Of a stretch of DNA of 64,000 nt, positions 8,459 through 17,165 are shown piece by piece. The position numbers and the translations under genes were made by a program. Within the stretch, counting starts at the first letter, position 1, and every line of letters starts with the position of its first letter. Below the pieces are notes generated by a model. It was given only the letters and a program-made list of their open reading frames with translations. It searched no databases and was not told the origin of the DNA. This stretch comes from Calditrichia bacterium (GTDB lineage Bacteria > Calditrichota > Calditrichia > RBG-13-44-9 > J075): positions 62,001-126,000 of the forward strand of contig JANQRS010000029.1 of assembly GCA_028284445.1 (NCBI GenBank). The letters are read 5' to 3'.

Positions 8459-9529
8459 ATGAAGGCTGCGAATCTTTTACCTTTAATATCGATGGCCCTT
8501 GCAATAGTGGTATTTGTTTTGGGGTGTGAGCAATCGACCGAGCCGGGAGTTGGGATCAAGCGCTTCCAGATATTTTATATGAACAGACCTGCCGGTGGCA
8601 TTACGGATTTGATTAAAATAAACAATGATGGTGGTAACCAAAAACGATTTAGTAATCACCCAAGAATTGCATCGCCGCCTGCTTTCACTCCGAATGGCAG
8701 GGATCTATTATATCGGGCTTTGATTGATGATCAAGTTATGTTTTATATGATGTCCTCCGACGGCACAAATCCGCGGGTCCTCGATATCCCCATCGAACAT
8801 TCGCTTCAAGGCTACCAGATTTCTTTGGACGGAAAGCAGATTTTGTTCTCCGGAATTTCAAATAATCGCTTTCCGGGTGGGCTTTATTTGATGAACATAG
8901 ATGGCAGTAATATCCGCCCGCTGCTGCGCACAGATTGTGCTAGAGGAGCCGCGCGCGCGCGATTCTCACCGGATGGCACCACGATCATATTTGATGCGAC
9001 ATGTCATGACAACTCGCCTCCCATAGCAAATCGCGATATATATACGGTCGATCTTGACGGTAGAAATTTGCAGCGCCTGACAACTGATAGACTTACAGAA
9101 TGGGAGCCTCGCTACACACCCGATGGCGAAAGAGCCATTTTTGAACGCCCGTTTGTTTCAGGGGGATTTTACATCATGAATGCTGATGGAAGCAACGAGA
9201 GATTTCTTGCCAACGATTCGACAGCTTCTTTAGCTTTTGCAGTCAGTCCGCTGGGAGGAAGTATGGCCTACCTTTCAGATCGCACATTGTATGGTGGCAC
9301 AGATAAAGTTTACTTGCTGGATTTGGACACCGGGGATAAACGCCTTCTCGCCGAAGGGCTTAATCCACGGCATCTGGTGTTCTCGCCAGATGCCGCGGAA
9401 TTGCTGATCGTTGCCGAGTTGCAGTATAATCTGGAACTTCACAAGATTGTCCTGGCTACCGGGGAATTGGTTTGGTTGGCGGATGGCATTGCAGGTAGAA
9501 CATTTCCGGTGTATCAACCGTTCAAGTAG
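8459..9529 (+). CDS. TolB-like propeller lipoprotein (copy 4)
   Basis: 356 aa. Lipoprotein signal MKAANLLPLISMALAIVVFVLGC (Cys23). Six PD40 blades: TPNGRDLLYRA, SLDGKQILFSG, SPDGTTIIFDA, TPDGERAIFER, SPLGGSMAYLS and SPDAAELLIVA, with MNIDGSN/MNADGSN turns. It is the most recent duplicate of copy 3 by sequence and by the shared flanking repeat. Periplasmic or surface lipoprotein of unknown role. No enzyme sits beside the four copies that would indicate a substrate. Confidence 0.85.
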   Translation: MKAANLLPLISMALAIVVFVLGCEQSTEPGVGIKRFQIFYMNRPAGGITDLIKINNDGGNQKRFSNHPRIASPPAFTPNGRDLLYRALIDDQVMFYMMSSDGTNPRVLDIPIEHSLQGYQISLDGKQILFSGISNNRFPGGLYLMNIDGSNIRPLLRTDCARGAARARFSPDGTTIIFDATCHDNSPPIANRDIYTVDLDGRNLQRLTTDRLTEWEPRYTPDGERAIFERPFVSGGFYIMNADGSNERFLANDSTASLAFAVSPLGGSMAYLSDRTLYGGTDKVYLLDLDTGDKRLLAEGLNPRHLVFSPDAAELLIVAELQYNLELHKIVLATGELVWLADGIAGRTFPVYQPFK

Positions 9530-9953
9530 CAGACAGTGCAGTGGCAGGAATGGTACAACAAAATTTGTCATTTGACAATTAATCTACCGCCACTGTCCTT
9601 ACAGTCCTTAACCTCTAATCCCGAATCCCTTCACTGTCCTTCGTGTCTCTTCGCGGTAATCTTTTTCCTCTTCAAAAAAAATCCAAAAAATTTTCAGAAT
9701 TATCTAATAGGTAGTCAATACCATGTGACAAAAGGGATTGACCGGTCACCGCTTTGTCGTCGGGAGTAGGGTTGGCATCGTCCCATCATGACGGGAAAAT
9801 GCAAATTCTCCAATGCGATTACGAGAGTGCATGCTTGCTACAGGATGGTAGCCTGGCTTTGCCAGGATGCCGGATGGAGAGGATTAAATAACCCAAACAA
9901 ATCATAAGCCCTTCGTGGAAAAAGGGAGCAAAACCACAAAAAGGAGGAGCGCC
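9530..9953. other. 424-bp intergenic region, possible structured leader
   Basis: No gene supported. 9634-9672 holds an inverted copy of the dispersed CACGAAGG/CGCGAA repeat. From about 9760 to 9890 there is a G/C-richer block with a perfect small hairpin (CCTGGC-TTT-GCCAGG, about 9851-9865) flanked by GGATGG/GGATGCCGG, upstream of the next gene's AAGGAGGA site. It may be a structured 5' leader. It does not match any riboswitch I can name with confidence. Confidence 0.4.
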
Positions 9954-10571
9954 ATGCGACAACTGACTTCAATGAAGCTGCTCGTACTGCTCACCGCAGC
10001 ATTTGCTGCACTGTTTATTTTATCATGTGAAAAAGATGTAACATCAACCACTACCAGTGGTCCGGAATCGTTGGATATTTTAGACTTTCAGTTCAATGAT
10101 CCTGAATGCGATCCGTGGAGTGATGGTAACATGGACAATGGCGGAGAACCGCCGCTCGGTAATGGCGCATTTAACTGCCCAATTCCGTTTGACTTTACGT
10201 ATACCGGAATCTACCAAACAAACTTTATGGTTCGTCAAAACGTACCAAATTCCAACTTTGGTGGTGGTCGAGTAGGTCAATTTAGCAATGTTGCGGCGGC
10301 TGGTGTTGTCACTCACGTTGTGGAAGCTGACTACCTCGGTGGAGATGCGTTACCTGAAGAGAGTGAAGTCAGGTTCGATTGGTCCGCACTTGGTATGCCC
10401 GGGAATTCACCTATCGCGACAGCCAGCGGTGTGTCAACTTTTCAATTTACTACAACCGGAAACTATACAGGTATAGCTGCCGTTAAGGTAAACTTAAAAG
10501 TTGTTGACATATCTTCAGGACTTACGTTGGCTCACTATTATATGAACACACAAATAGTGCCGGGATCCTAA
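9954..10571 (+). CDS. Small secreted lipoprotein, unknown function
   Basis: 205 aa from ATG 9954, preceded by AAGGAGGA. Lipoprotein signal with a long hydrophobic core (LLVLLTAAFAALFIL) and lipobox LSC. The mature part starts acidic and Gly/Asn-rich (NDPECDPWSDGNMDNGG) and becomes beta-rich, with an alternating Thr/Val/Gly pattern typical of an Ig-like or jelly-roll domain. I recognise no family. It stands alone between a long leader and a terminator, just before the CHAT gene, so any functional link to that gene would come through separate promoters. Confidence 0.75.
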   Translation: MRQLTSMKLLVLLTAAFAALFILSCEKDVTSTTTSGPESLDILDFQFNDPECDPWSDGNMDNGGEPPLGNGAFNCPIPFDFTYTGIYQTNFMVRQNVPNSNFGGGRVGQFSNVAAAGVVTHVVEADYLGGDALPEESEVRFDWSALGMPGNSPIATASGVSTFQFTTTGNYTGIAAVKVNLKVVDISSGLTLAHYYMNTQIVPGS

Positions 10572-10590
10572 GAACGAGCTGTTTTTTTGT

Positions 10591-10630
10591 CAGGGCTGGC
10601 CGTTTATTAACGTCCAGCCCTGATTGTATT
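10591..10630 (+). terminator. Rho-independent terminator
   Basis: Hairpin with arms CAGGGCTGGCCG and CGTCCAGCCCTG (one mismatch) and an 8-nt loop, followed by ATTGTATTT. It lies 20 nt after the stop of the small lipoprotein gene and separates it from the CHAT gene. Confidence 0.8.
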
Positions 10631-10794
10631 TAGAGGGGTTTTTATAAAGTGTTGTATCGAGAATTTCCAAGTGTCCGACGAAGAATGTTTGCTGCAAAAT
10701 CTGGCTTGGTTGTGACATAGTGATTTATTAAGTTCCTCTTCATAACACCGTTTTATCCTTCAATTCACCGCTCCAGTCTTTGAGGATTACAGGC

Positions 10795-13700
10795 ATGAGA
10801 TCCCAAGCTAAGTTCCTACCAGATCGTGTTTTCTTTTTCAATATTTTGTGTCTTGTCTTGATATCTTTTGCAGGAGCGCTTCTTCCTTTTTACAACCAAG
10901 GCGTTGCTCAAACAAAAGAAGAAATCCATGCGAGTCCAGATACGGTGCTTGCTCAAACATCTTACATAAGTGCAAGAAAACTCACTGGCAAAGCCAAGTA
11001 TGACAGTGCTATGACTTTACTGAATATAGCTGAACCTATTTTTCTTGATGCGGAGATTTATGACCAATATGTGGCCGTACTATGCTACAAAGGGGTGGTG
11101 CACCATCACAAAAACAATCCGGATTCTGCCGATTTTTATTTTGATAAAGCGCTGAATGAAGGTGGGAGAACTTTAGGCGAAAAGCACGAGAAAATCGCAG
11201 GTGTTTATCACTGGATAGGGATTGCTCACCAGAAAAAGGGGAACTATTTAACTGCCATTAATACCCACAAAAAATCTTTGAAAATCTATCAGGATTACTT
11301 CAAGGAAGACAATGTATATGTTGCTGCCAGCTATAATAGTTTAGGGGTTGATCATTATTACTACGGAGATTATGAAACAGCATATACATATTTCAGTAAG
11401 GCGCTCGAAATTCGAGAAGCTCAATATGGGAAAAATCATCCATACGTGGCAACGATGTATCATAACATCGGCGTTTTGCTTGCTGATCTTGGCTACTATG
11501 ACAGGGCGATTGAGCTGATTCAGCAATCAGTTGAAATTGATGAAGAATTGTTTGGAGCAAATAGTGTTAAGGTTGCCGAACGTTATCTGAGTTTAGCCAG
11601 AGTTTACAATTTTCTGGGGGATGCAGATAAAATCTTGCAAATAGGTCAGCACGCATTAGGCATTTTGCGCGCGCAATCCGATAAGCAGCTCTCTAATCTG
11701 GCCTTTACACATATGGTGTTGGGAAATGCAAACAAACTAACACGAAATTTTACGCAGGCGCTCGATCACTATAGTACAGCGCGAGGTCTTCGCATCGAGC
11801 TCTATAGCGGAAAGGATCATAGCCGCTTGGCAGAAGTATATTCTCAACAAGGGCATACGTATTACCTGCAGAGTGATTATGATACGTCTTTAACTTATTT
11901 TGAAGCGGCGACATCAATGTATCAACAATTGCATGGCGAGGAATTTAAACTACTTCCGAATATCTATAATCAAACAGGACAGACACTTGTTGAATTGCAG
12001 CGATATGATCAAGCTGAACGGCTTTACGGCAAGAGCATCCAATTGGGGAAAAAGATTTTCGGCGATACACATCGCGATTTAATCGTTGGATTTCGAGAAC
12101 TGGCAAAAGTCCAATGGCATAAAAATGAACATCAACAAGCATTGGATTTGATTGAGAAGGCTATCGCCTCGGGATATAGTACCTCTGCTTTAAGTCATGA
12201 TGTGGAAACTCCAGAAGGTCTTATCTCAGATAAACGCCATTACCTGGAAACGCTTAACATGAAGGCTGCGATATTGTCCGACTGGGCAAAAGAGCCTTCG
12301 AGCATATCTAAGTCAATACAGCAAAAAGAACGGGCTTTAGCCACCTTTTATGCTTCTGCCGAATTGGCTGACAACGCGATCAGTGACCTACATGGTGAAA
12401 ACTCGAAACTTTTCCTCAAAGAAGAAATCTATCCACAATATAATGCCTCCATTTCTTTGGCAAATGACCTCTATGTTACGACAGACGACTCGAAATATCT
12501 CGAAGATGCCTTCTTCTTCGCGGAAAAAAGCCGCGCGACTGTTTTGGGACAGGCGCTTCGTGAAACAGACGCCAAGAGTTTCGGCAATATTCCCGACAGC
12601 TTGCTGGAAGAAGAAAAGCGCTTGCGGGCGAATGTTACCTTCTATGAAAACAAGCATCAGCTTGAAGCCGCGAAAAAGAAAGGGCAGGACAAAGACAAGC
12701 TGGAGCTCTTCCGCAGCAAAGCTTTTACATTCAAGCAGGACTACGAAAAACTGATTACCCGCTTTGAGAGTGAATTCCCGGAATATCATAAGTTGAAATA
12801 TGACAACCGCACGGCGGCCGTCAACGATATTCAAAAAGCCCTCGACAAAGATCAACTCCTGCTCGAATACTTCATAGGTGATGAAACCATCTACATTTTT
12901 GCGCTCGATCGCGACAAGCTGACGGTCGAGACCTTACCGCGTGACGAAAGTTTTGCCGAAAACTTCCGCGGGATGACTGGTTCGTTGCGCCGGGTGACTC
13001 AACGGCAGAAGTTTCCGCAATACAGCAAACAGCTCTATGATTGGTTGATTGCCCCGGTCGAAAAACGGATCGCCAAAAAGAAACGGCTGGTCATCATTCC
13101 TGATGGACCGCTGGCCTACATCCCTTTCGAAGCGCTGATCAGGGAAAATCCAGTGGCTGGCGGGACTCGACCGGATTTCGGCAAGCTGCCTTACCTTTTG
13201 CGCACCCACGAAGTCAGCTATCACTATTCCGCCAACCTCTTCCTCAATAGCCGGAACAAGCTCGATGAAGAACGTCAGACCCAATTCGCCTTTGGCGGCT
13301 ACGCGCCTTTTGCAGATGCCGACGAAGAAGTCATCAAGAGCGAAGAAGGGATTTTCGGCGAGTTCTTTAGCATGATGCGCAGCGGCAATCAGGATTTCAA
13401 ACTGCTCAAGCATTCCGATGAAGAGGTTGAAGACATCATCGATGCCTTCGATGATCACGATGATGTGGCCCGTGGCTTCCTCAGCGATCGGGCAACGGAA
13501 GAGAATTTCAAGAGGCGCGCCGGACAGTTTCGCTATTTGCACCTGGCGACCCACAGCTTTGTCAATAATGAGAAACCGGAGCTCTCCGGTGTGGCCTTTC
13601 ATCCTACAGACAGCACAAGCAGCGAAGACGGTATCCTCTATGCTTCGGAAATCTACAACCTGGATCTTAATGCCGACCTGGTGGTGTTGAGCAGCTGCGA

Positions 13701-13971
13701 AAGCGGTATTGGTAAGCTCGTTAAGGGCGAGGGGGTAATGGCGTTAACGCGGGGATTGCTCTACGCAGGTGCGCCGAATGTTCTGGTATCCCTCTGGAGC
13801 GTGCTGGATGAAGATACCAGTGTGTTAATGCGACAATTCTATAATACGCTGCTGAAGAAGAACGGCAAACGCAATGCCCGGGCGCTGCGCGAGGCAAAAC
13901 TGGCGATGCTGGAAGATCCGGCGACCGCCGCACCGCATTCCTGGAGTAGTTTCGTGTTGATCGGAGAGTAG
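10795..13971 (+). CDS. TPR-CHAT domain protein (caspase-like fold)
   Basis: 1058 aa from ATG 10795 (GAGG upstream). An N-terminal hydrophobic segment (FFFNILCLVLISFAGALLPF) suggests a signal peptide or anchor. Residues of about 35-480 are kinesin-light-chain-type TPRs (AASYNSLGVDHYYYGDYETA, VATMYHNIGVLLADLGYYDRA). A helical linker follows, and a C-terminal CHAT domain covers about 750-1058. The caspase-like dyad is visible: His920 in HLATHSF and Cys968 in LVVLSSCESG, then GEGVMALTRGLLYAGA. CHAT proteins are clan CD proteases, some acting as effectors cleaving partner proteins. Here the domain would face the periplasm if the N-terminus is a signal. GC content rises in the CHAT half. Substrate unknown. 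Confidence 0.9.
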   Translation: MRSQAKFLPDRVFFFNILCLVLISFAGALLPFYNQGVAQTKEEIHASPDTVLAQTSYISARKLTGKAKYDSAMTLLNIAEPIFLDAEIYDQYVAVLCYKGVVHHHKNNPDSADFYFDKALNEGGRTLGEKHEKIAGVYHWIGIAHQKKGNYLTAINTHKKSLKIYQDYFKEDNVYVAASYNSLGVDHYYYGDYETAYTYFSKALEIREAQYGKNHPYVATMYHNIGVLLADLGYYDRAIELIQQSVEIDEELFGANSVKVAERYLSLARVYNFLGDADKILQIGQHALGILRAQSDKQLSNLAFTHMVLGNANKLTRNFTQALDHYSTARGLRIELYSGKDHSRLAEVYSQQGHTYYLQSDYDTSLTYFEAATSMYQQLHGEEFKLLPNIYNQTGQTLVELQRYDQAERLYGKSIQLGKKIFGDTHRDLIVGFRELAKVQWHKNEHQQALDLIEKAIASGYSTSALSHDVETPEGLISDKRHYLETLNMKAAILSDWAKEPSSISKSIQQKERALATFYASAELADNAISDLHGENSKLFLKEEIYPQYNASISLANDLYVTTDDSKYLEDAFFFAEKSRATVLGQALRETDAKSFGNIPDSLLEEEKRLRANVTFYENKHQLEAAKKKGQDKDKLELFRSKAFTFKQDYEKLITRFESEFPEYHKLKYDNRTAAVNDIQKALDKDQLLLEYFIGDETIYIFALDRDKLTVETLPRDESFAENFRGMTGSLRRVTQRQKFPQYSKQLYDWLIAPVEKRIAKKKRLVIIPDGPLAYIPFEALIRENPVAGGTRPDFGKLPYLLRTHEVSYHYSANLFLNSRNKLDEERQTQFAFGGYAPFADADEEVIKSEEGIFGEFFSMMRSGNQDFKLLKHSDEEVEDIIDAFDDHDDVARGFLSDRATEENFKRRAGQFRYLHLATHSFVNNEKPELSGVAFHPTDSTSSEDGILYASEIYNLDLNADLVVLSSCESGIGKLVKGEGVMALTRGLLYAGAPNVLVSLWSVLDEDTSVLMRQFYNTLLKKNGKRNARALREAKLAMLEDPATAAPHSWSSFVLIGE

Positions 13972-14160
13972 CTCACTGCGTTCGCGTCAGGGCCTTTGGC
14001 CCATTAGGCTCGCAAGCTCGCCGTCAATTCGCTACGCTCTTGTCAGGCCATCCCGGCCGTAAACTATTTCCCACGCGAACGCAGTGAGCTGACGCGGCGT
14101 AGCCGCTGACGATGCGCAGCATCTGACGGGCCGAAGGCCCTGACGCCAATGCGATGAGCT
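13970..14160. repeat. Array of small palindromes between convergent genes
   Basis: 190 bp made almost entirely of 13-17-bp hairpins separated by TCA (left half) or TGAC (right half): GGGCCTTTGGCCC, GGCTCGCAAGCTCGCC, GGCCATCCCGGCC, then GCGGCGTAGCCGC, GATGCGCAGCATC, GGGCCGAAGGCCC. The halves are inverted copies of each other: 13970-13986 and 14074-14090 are a perfect 17-bp inverted repeat. It fills the whole gap between the CHAT gene and the convergent membrane-protein gene and contains the latter's stop codon. Confidence 0.9.
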
Positions 14161-14866
14161 ACACAAGATCCTTCCGCAGCATCAATCTATACGACAACCA
14201 CAGTAATATGCCTGCCTGCAGAAATCCGATAGCAAAAAACAATGAAGCCCAGCCATCAAATGTCAGCGAAATGCTCAGGAAGATCAATTCCTGAATGGGC
14301 GGGAGGGCAAAGATAGCCAACTTGGCGGTTTCGGCCAGCGATTGAATGGGGAAAAGCGGCGCTTTGTTAATAACGCAGCCAAGGATGATCACAATCATAA
14401 TCAACCAGCTAAACTGCGGCTTATATGTGTAAGTGAAGCTCATAAGCAATGTCGATAGCGTCAAAATCATAATGACGAATAGCAGCCGCACCGGTGCCAG
14501 AAGAAAGCTTTCCGGACTCCAAAAGCGCAATCCGTAGGCAATCGTGAAGAGGAGGACAAAGAACACATCGATCAACACAATCAGAATGATCTTTGCCAAA
14601 AACATGTTTCGCCGGCCGTGTGGTTTGCTTAACATGAAATGCAGCGTGTTACCTTTCTCCAAATAGAAGAGGGAGGGGGCAGTGAGCAGATTGAGGATGA
14701 GGGCAAATACGACGAAAATCATCCAGATATTTTCCTGCATCACATCGCTGGTGAGAAATCCTTCGAAGAAAATCGTGAAGATCACCGCTGCGCCAAGTTC
14801 ACGCAGGTAGCGGTGTTGTCGAAGGTAGTTTTTGAAGCAGAAAGTTATGAACGTCAGTAGCTGCAT
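14159..14866 (-). CDS. Polytopic membrane protein, ABC-2 permease-like
   Basis: 235 aa from ATG 14866 (GAGG just upstream); the frame is open from TTG 14920, without a ribosome-binding site there. About six hydrophobic segments: residues near 25-45, 50-70, 95-115, 120-140, 150-170 and 205-225. It resembles the membrane half of ABC-2 type exporters in spacing and in the cytosolic loop EKGNTLHFMLSKPHGRR, but no ATPase gene is adjacent, so the assignment is tentative. The 3' end lies in the palindrome array. It is divergent from pdxH. Confidence 0.6.
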   Translation of the reverse strand: MQLLTFITFCFKNYLRQHRYLRELGAAVIFTIFFEGFLTSDVMQENIWMIFVVFALILNLLTAPSLFYLEKGNTLHFMLSKPHGRRNMFLAKIILIVLIDVFFVLLFTIAYGLRFWSPESFLLAPVRLLFVIMILTLSTLLMSFTYTYKPQFSWLIMIVIILGCVINKAPLFPIQSLAETAKLAIFALPPIQELIFLSISLTFDGWASLFFAIGFLQAGILLWLSYRLMLRKDLV

Positions 14867-14992
14867 GTGCCTCAGACGAATAGGTTCAACGATTTTTTTC
14901 AATGTACGGAAAACATCCAAGTATTGAAATGCTTTCGTTCAGCGTTGACGAACTATTAGCTCATAACTAACATCTAACACCTTGAGTACACT

Positions 14993-15634
14993 ATGTCTAA
15001 AACCGATTTCCAAAATCTTCGCCAGGATTACGATAAAGATCAGCTTGATATCGATAAGATAAATCCCAACCCAATTTTGCAATTTCAGCAGTGGTTCGAG
15101 GATATTCGCGAAACCAGCTGTCCGGAAACCAATGCCATGATTCTTGCCACGGCGGATAAGCATGGTCGTCCTTCTGTTCGCACCGTACTGCTCAAAGGGG
15201 TAGACGAGGCGGGTTTCATTTTTTACAGCAATTATGAGAGCCGCAAAGGCCGTGAGCTTGCTGAAAATTCGCAGGCGGCGCTCTTGTTTTACTGGGGCGA
15301 ACTGCATCGGCAAGTGCGGATTGAAGGTCCTGTTGAGAAGATTGGCCAGGTGGCTTCAGAAGCTTACTTTTCCAGCCGGCCTCGCGGTAGCCGTATCGGA
15401 GCCTGGGCTTCGCCGCAAAGTGAGGTACTCGAAAACCGCCAGGTGTTGGAAGCGCGCGTTGCAGAATACGAAGAAAAATTCGCTGATGATGTCCCTTTGC
15501 CGCCGTTCTGGGGCGGATACCGGGTAAAACCGGAACGTATCGAATTCTGGCAAGGGCGAAAAAGCCGTCTTCATGATCGATTGCTGTTTAGGCGCGAGGG
15601 CAACGACTGGCGCATCGAACGCCTTGCGCCCTGA
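14993..15634 (+). CDS. pdxH: Pyridoxamine 5'-phosphate oxidase
   Basis: 213 aa, full length. The FMN-binding split-barrel core is clear: NAMILATADKHGRPSVRTVL, then FIFYSNYESRKGRELAEN, and ALLFYWGELHRQVRIEG. The conserved C-terminal end WQGRKSRLHDRLLFRR is also present. It oxidises pyridoxamine or pyridoxine 5'-phosphate to pyridoxal 5'-phosphate with FMN and O2 in the cytoplasm, so it belongs to an oxygen-using metabolism. It is divergent from the membrane-protein gene and followed by a degenerate heptamer run. Confidence 0.97.
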   Translation: MSKTDFQNLRQDYDKDQLDIDKINPNPILQFQQWFEDIRETSCPETNAMILATADKHGRPSVRTVLLKGVDEAGFIFYSNYESRKGRELAENSQAALLFYWGELHRQVRIEGPVEKIGQVASEAYFSSRPRGSRIGAWASPQSEVLENRQVLEARVAEYEEKFADDVPLPPFWGGYRVKPERIEFWQGRKSRLHDRLLFRREGNDWRIERLAP

Positions 15635-15692
15635 TGCGGGATGGCTGACCCGTTGATCGGTGTTTGTTGTCCGTTGTTCGCTCATAGGCGCT

Positions 15693-15740
15693 ATTCGTCA
15701 TTCGACATTCGACATTCGTCATTTGTCATTCTTCATTTCC
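15693..15740 (+). repeat. Degenerate heptamer array ATTCGNC, about 7 copies
   Basis: Seven consecutive 7-mers: ATTCGTC, ATTCGAC, ATTCGAC, ATTCGTC, ATTTGTC, ATTCTTC, ATTTCC. It lies between pdxH and the response-regulator gene. Confidence 0.8.
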
Positions 15741-15839
15741 CCAATCTCTATTCTCTAATCTGGTCCGTTAAGATTTCTCGCAACGGTTCGATACTTCCCA
15801 TAGGCAAAATGCCGTTTGATTGAAGTAACTGGAGCAAGG

Positions 15840-17030
15840 ATGAAAGTTCTGATCGTCGAAGATGATCCAAGCGCAATGCTGATTCTGTCCCGTCTCGTTG
15901 AAAAATGGGGCTACGAGGTAATTACGGCTAAAGAGGGCAGAGAGGCGCTCGATAAGTTTAACGAGGAGCCGGTGCCGCTCCTGGTAACTGATTGGATGAT
16001 GCCGGGTATGGACGGTCTTGAACTGATCCAGCATATTCGTGCTCGTAAAGATGTAGAGTATGTCTACATTATCCTATTAACTGCATTGTCGGAAACATCA
16101 GACATTGTTGCCGGAATTGACGGTGGCGCCGACGACTTCATCAACAAGCCTTTTAACAGCGCCGAGTTTCGCGCTCGTTTGCGGGCCGGTGCCCGGGTCG
16201 CAGAGCTTGAGCGGAACCTGTCCGAAAGAAATCGTCAATTGGCGAAGGCCAATCACCGCATGCGCTTCGATCTGCAGGCGGCCGCTGACATTCAAGCGTC
16301 GCTATTGCCGGATAAAGAAAAAATTACCCGTTCGGCCCACTTCGCTTATCGCTATGTTCCCTGCGACGAACTGGCCGGCGATACCATCAATTTTTTTGAC
16401 CTCGATGAAAACAATCACGGCTTTTTTGTCCTTGATGTTAGCGGACATGGGGTGCCTGCTGCCCTGCTGGCAGTAACGCTCAGCCGCATCATGTCTCCGT
16501 TAATGGATCGAACGTCGTTGCTGAAGACCCGTTTAAATTCGCCTCCCTGGTACAGTTTGACCGCCCCCCGGGAAGTGGCTCGTCAACTGAATGCCAAATT
16601 CCAGATTGATATCAACAGCGGACAGTATTTTACCTGCATTTATGGCATTTACAATAGCAGCAATCGCACCGTTCGCTATGTCTCTTGCGGACATCCGCCG
16701 ATTGTGCAGGTATCAAAAAACGGCGAAAGTCAACTGCACCAGGTAAGAAGCATGCCGGTCGGCTTTTCACCCGAATGTCTTTATGATGAACAGGTCTTGC
16801 AGTTGGAAACGGGTGATCGCATCTTCCTCTATTCTGATGGTATTTCAGAAGCGGCCAATCCTGAAGACGAACAGTTCGGCTTTACCAACCTGATGGAAAC
16901 CCTCCAGGCAGGTGCTCACCTCCCTCTTGGCGACAACCTCGACTTTTTATTGGAAAAAGTCAAAAATTGGTCCAAATCACCCAATCTTGCAGATGATATC
17001 AGTTTATTGGCCCTGGAAGTCCTGGAATAA
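15840..17030 (+). CDS. Response regulator with PP2C (SpoIIE/RsbU) phosphatase output
   Basis: 396 aa from ATG 15840. Residues 1-120 are a receiver domain with acidic pocket E7/D8/D9, phospho-acceptor Asp51 (TDWMMPGMDG) and Lys in INKPF. A coiled-coil linker of about 130-160 (ARVAELERNLSERNRQLAKAN) leads to a PP2C-type Ser/Thr phosphatase domain (about 165-396). Its metal-binding Asp residues lie in CDELAGDTINFFDLDE, LDVSGHG and LYSDGISEA. Such proteins dephosphorylate anti-anti-sigma factors in partner-switching pathways. No anti-sigma partner is adjacent, so the target is elsewhere. The start is fixed by the receiver N-terminus MKVLIVEDD. Confidence 0.92.
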   Translation: MKVLIVEDDPSAMLILSRLVEKWGYEVITAKEGREALDKFNEEPVPLLVTDWMMPGMDGLELIQHIRARKDVEYVYIILLTALSETSDIVAGIDGGADDFINKPFNSAEFRARLRAGARVAELERNLSERNRQLAKANHRMRFDLQAAADIQASLLPDKEKITRSAHFAYRYVPCDELAGDTINFFDLDENNHGFFVLDVSGHGVPAALLAVTLSRIMSPLMDRTSLLKTRLNSPPWYSLTAPREVARQLNAKFQIDINSGQYFTCIYGIYNSSNRTVRYVSCGHPPIVQVSKNGESQLHQVRSMPVGFSPECLYDEQVLQLETGDRIFLYSDGISEAANPEDEQFGFTNLMETLQAGAHLPLGDNLDFLLEKVKNWSKSPNLADDISLLALEVLE

Positions 17031-17165
17031 GGCCGCTTTGGGCGTTTGTGATGCCGCTCGCAAATATGCGTTCTGCCAATAGCTTTATTGAGAAATCAGG
17101 AATTGTAAACAGGCAGCGATATTGGCTCAAATAGATTGTATATTAACTGGATGGCAGAGTTTGAA

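Noticed and set aside
9780..9880. Cyclic-di-GMP (GEMM) riboswitch
   Set aside because: GATGGTAGCC is suggestive, but the GGCAAACC and GGGACGCAAAG blocks are absent.
12934..13602. 222-aa minus-strand frame inside the CHAT gene
   Set aside because: Antisense shadow of a strongly conserved CHAT domain.
13970..14160. CRISPR or attachment site
   Set aside because: Palindromes differ in sequence and are separated by only 3-4 bp; no integrase nearby.
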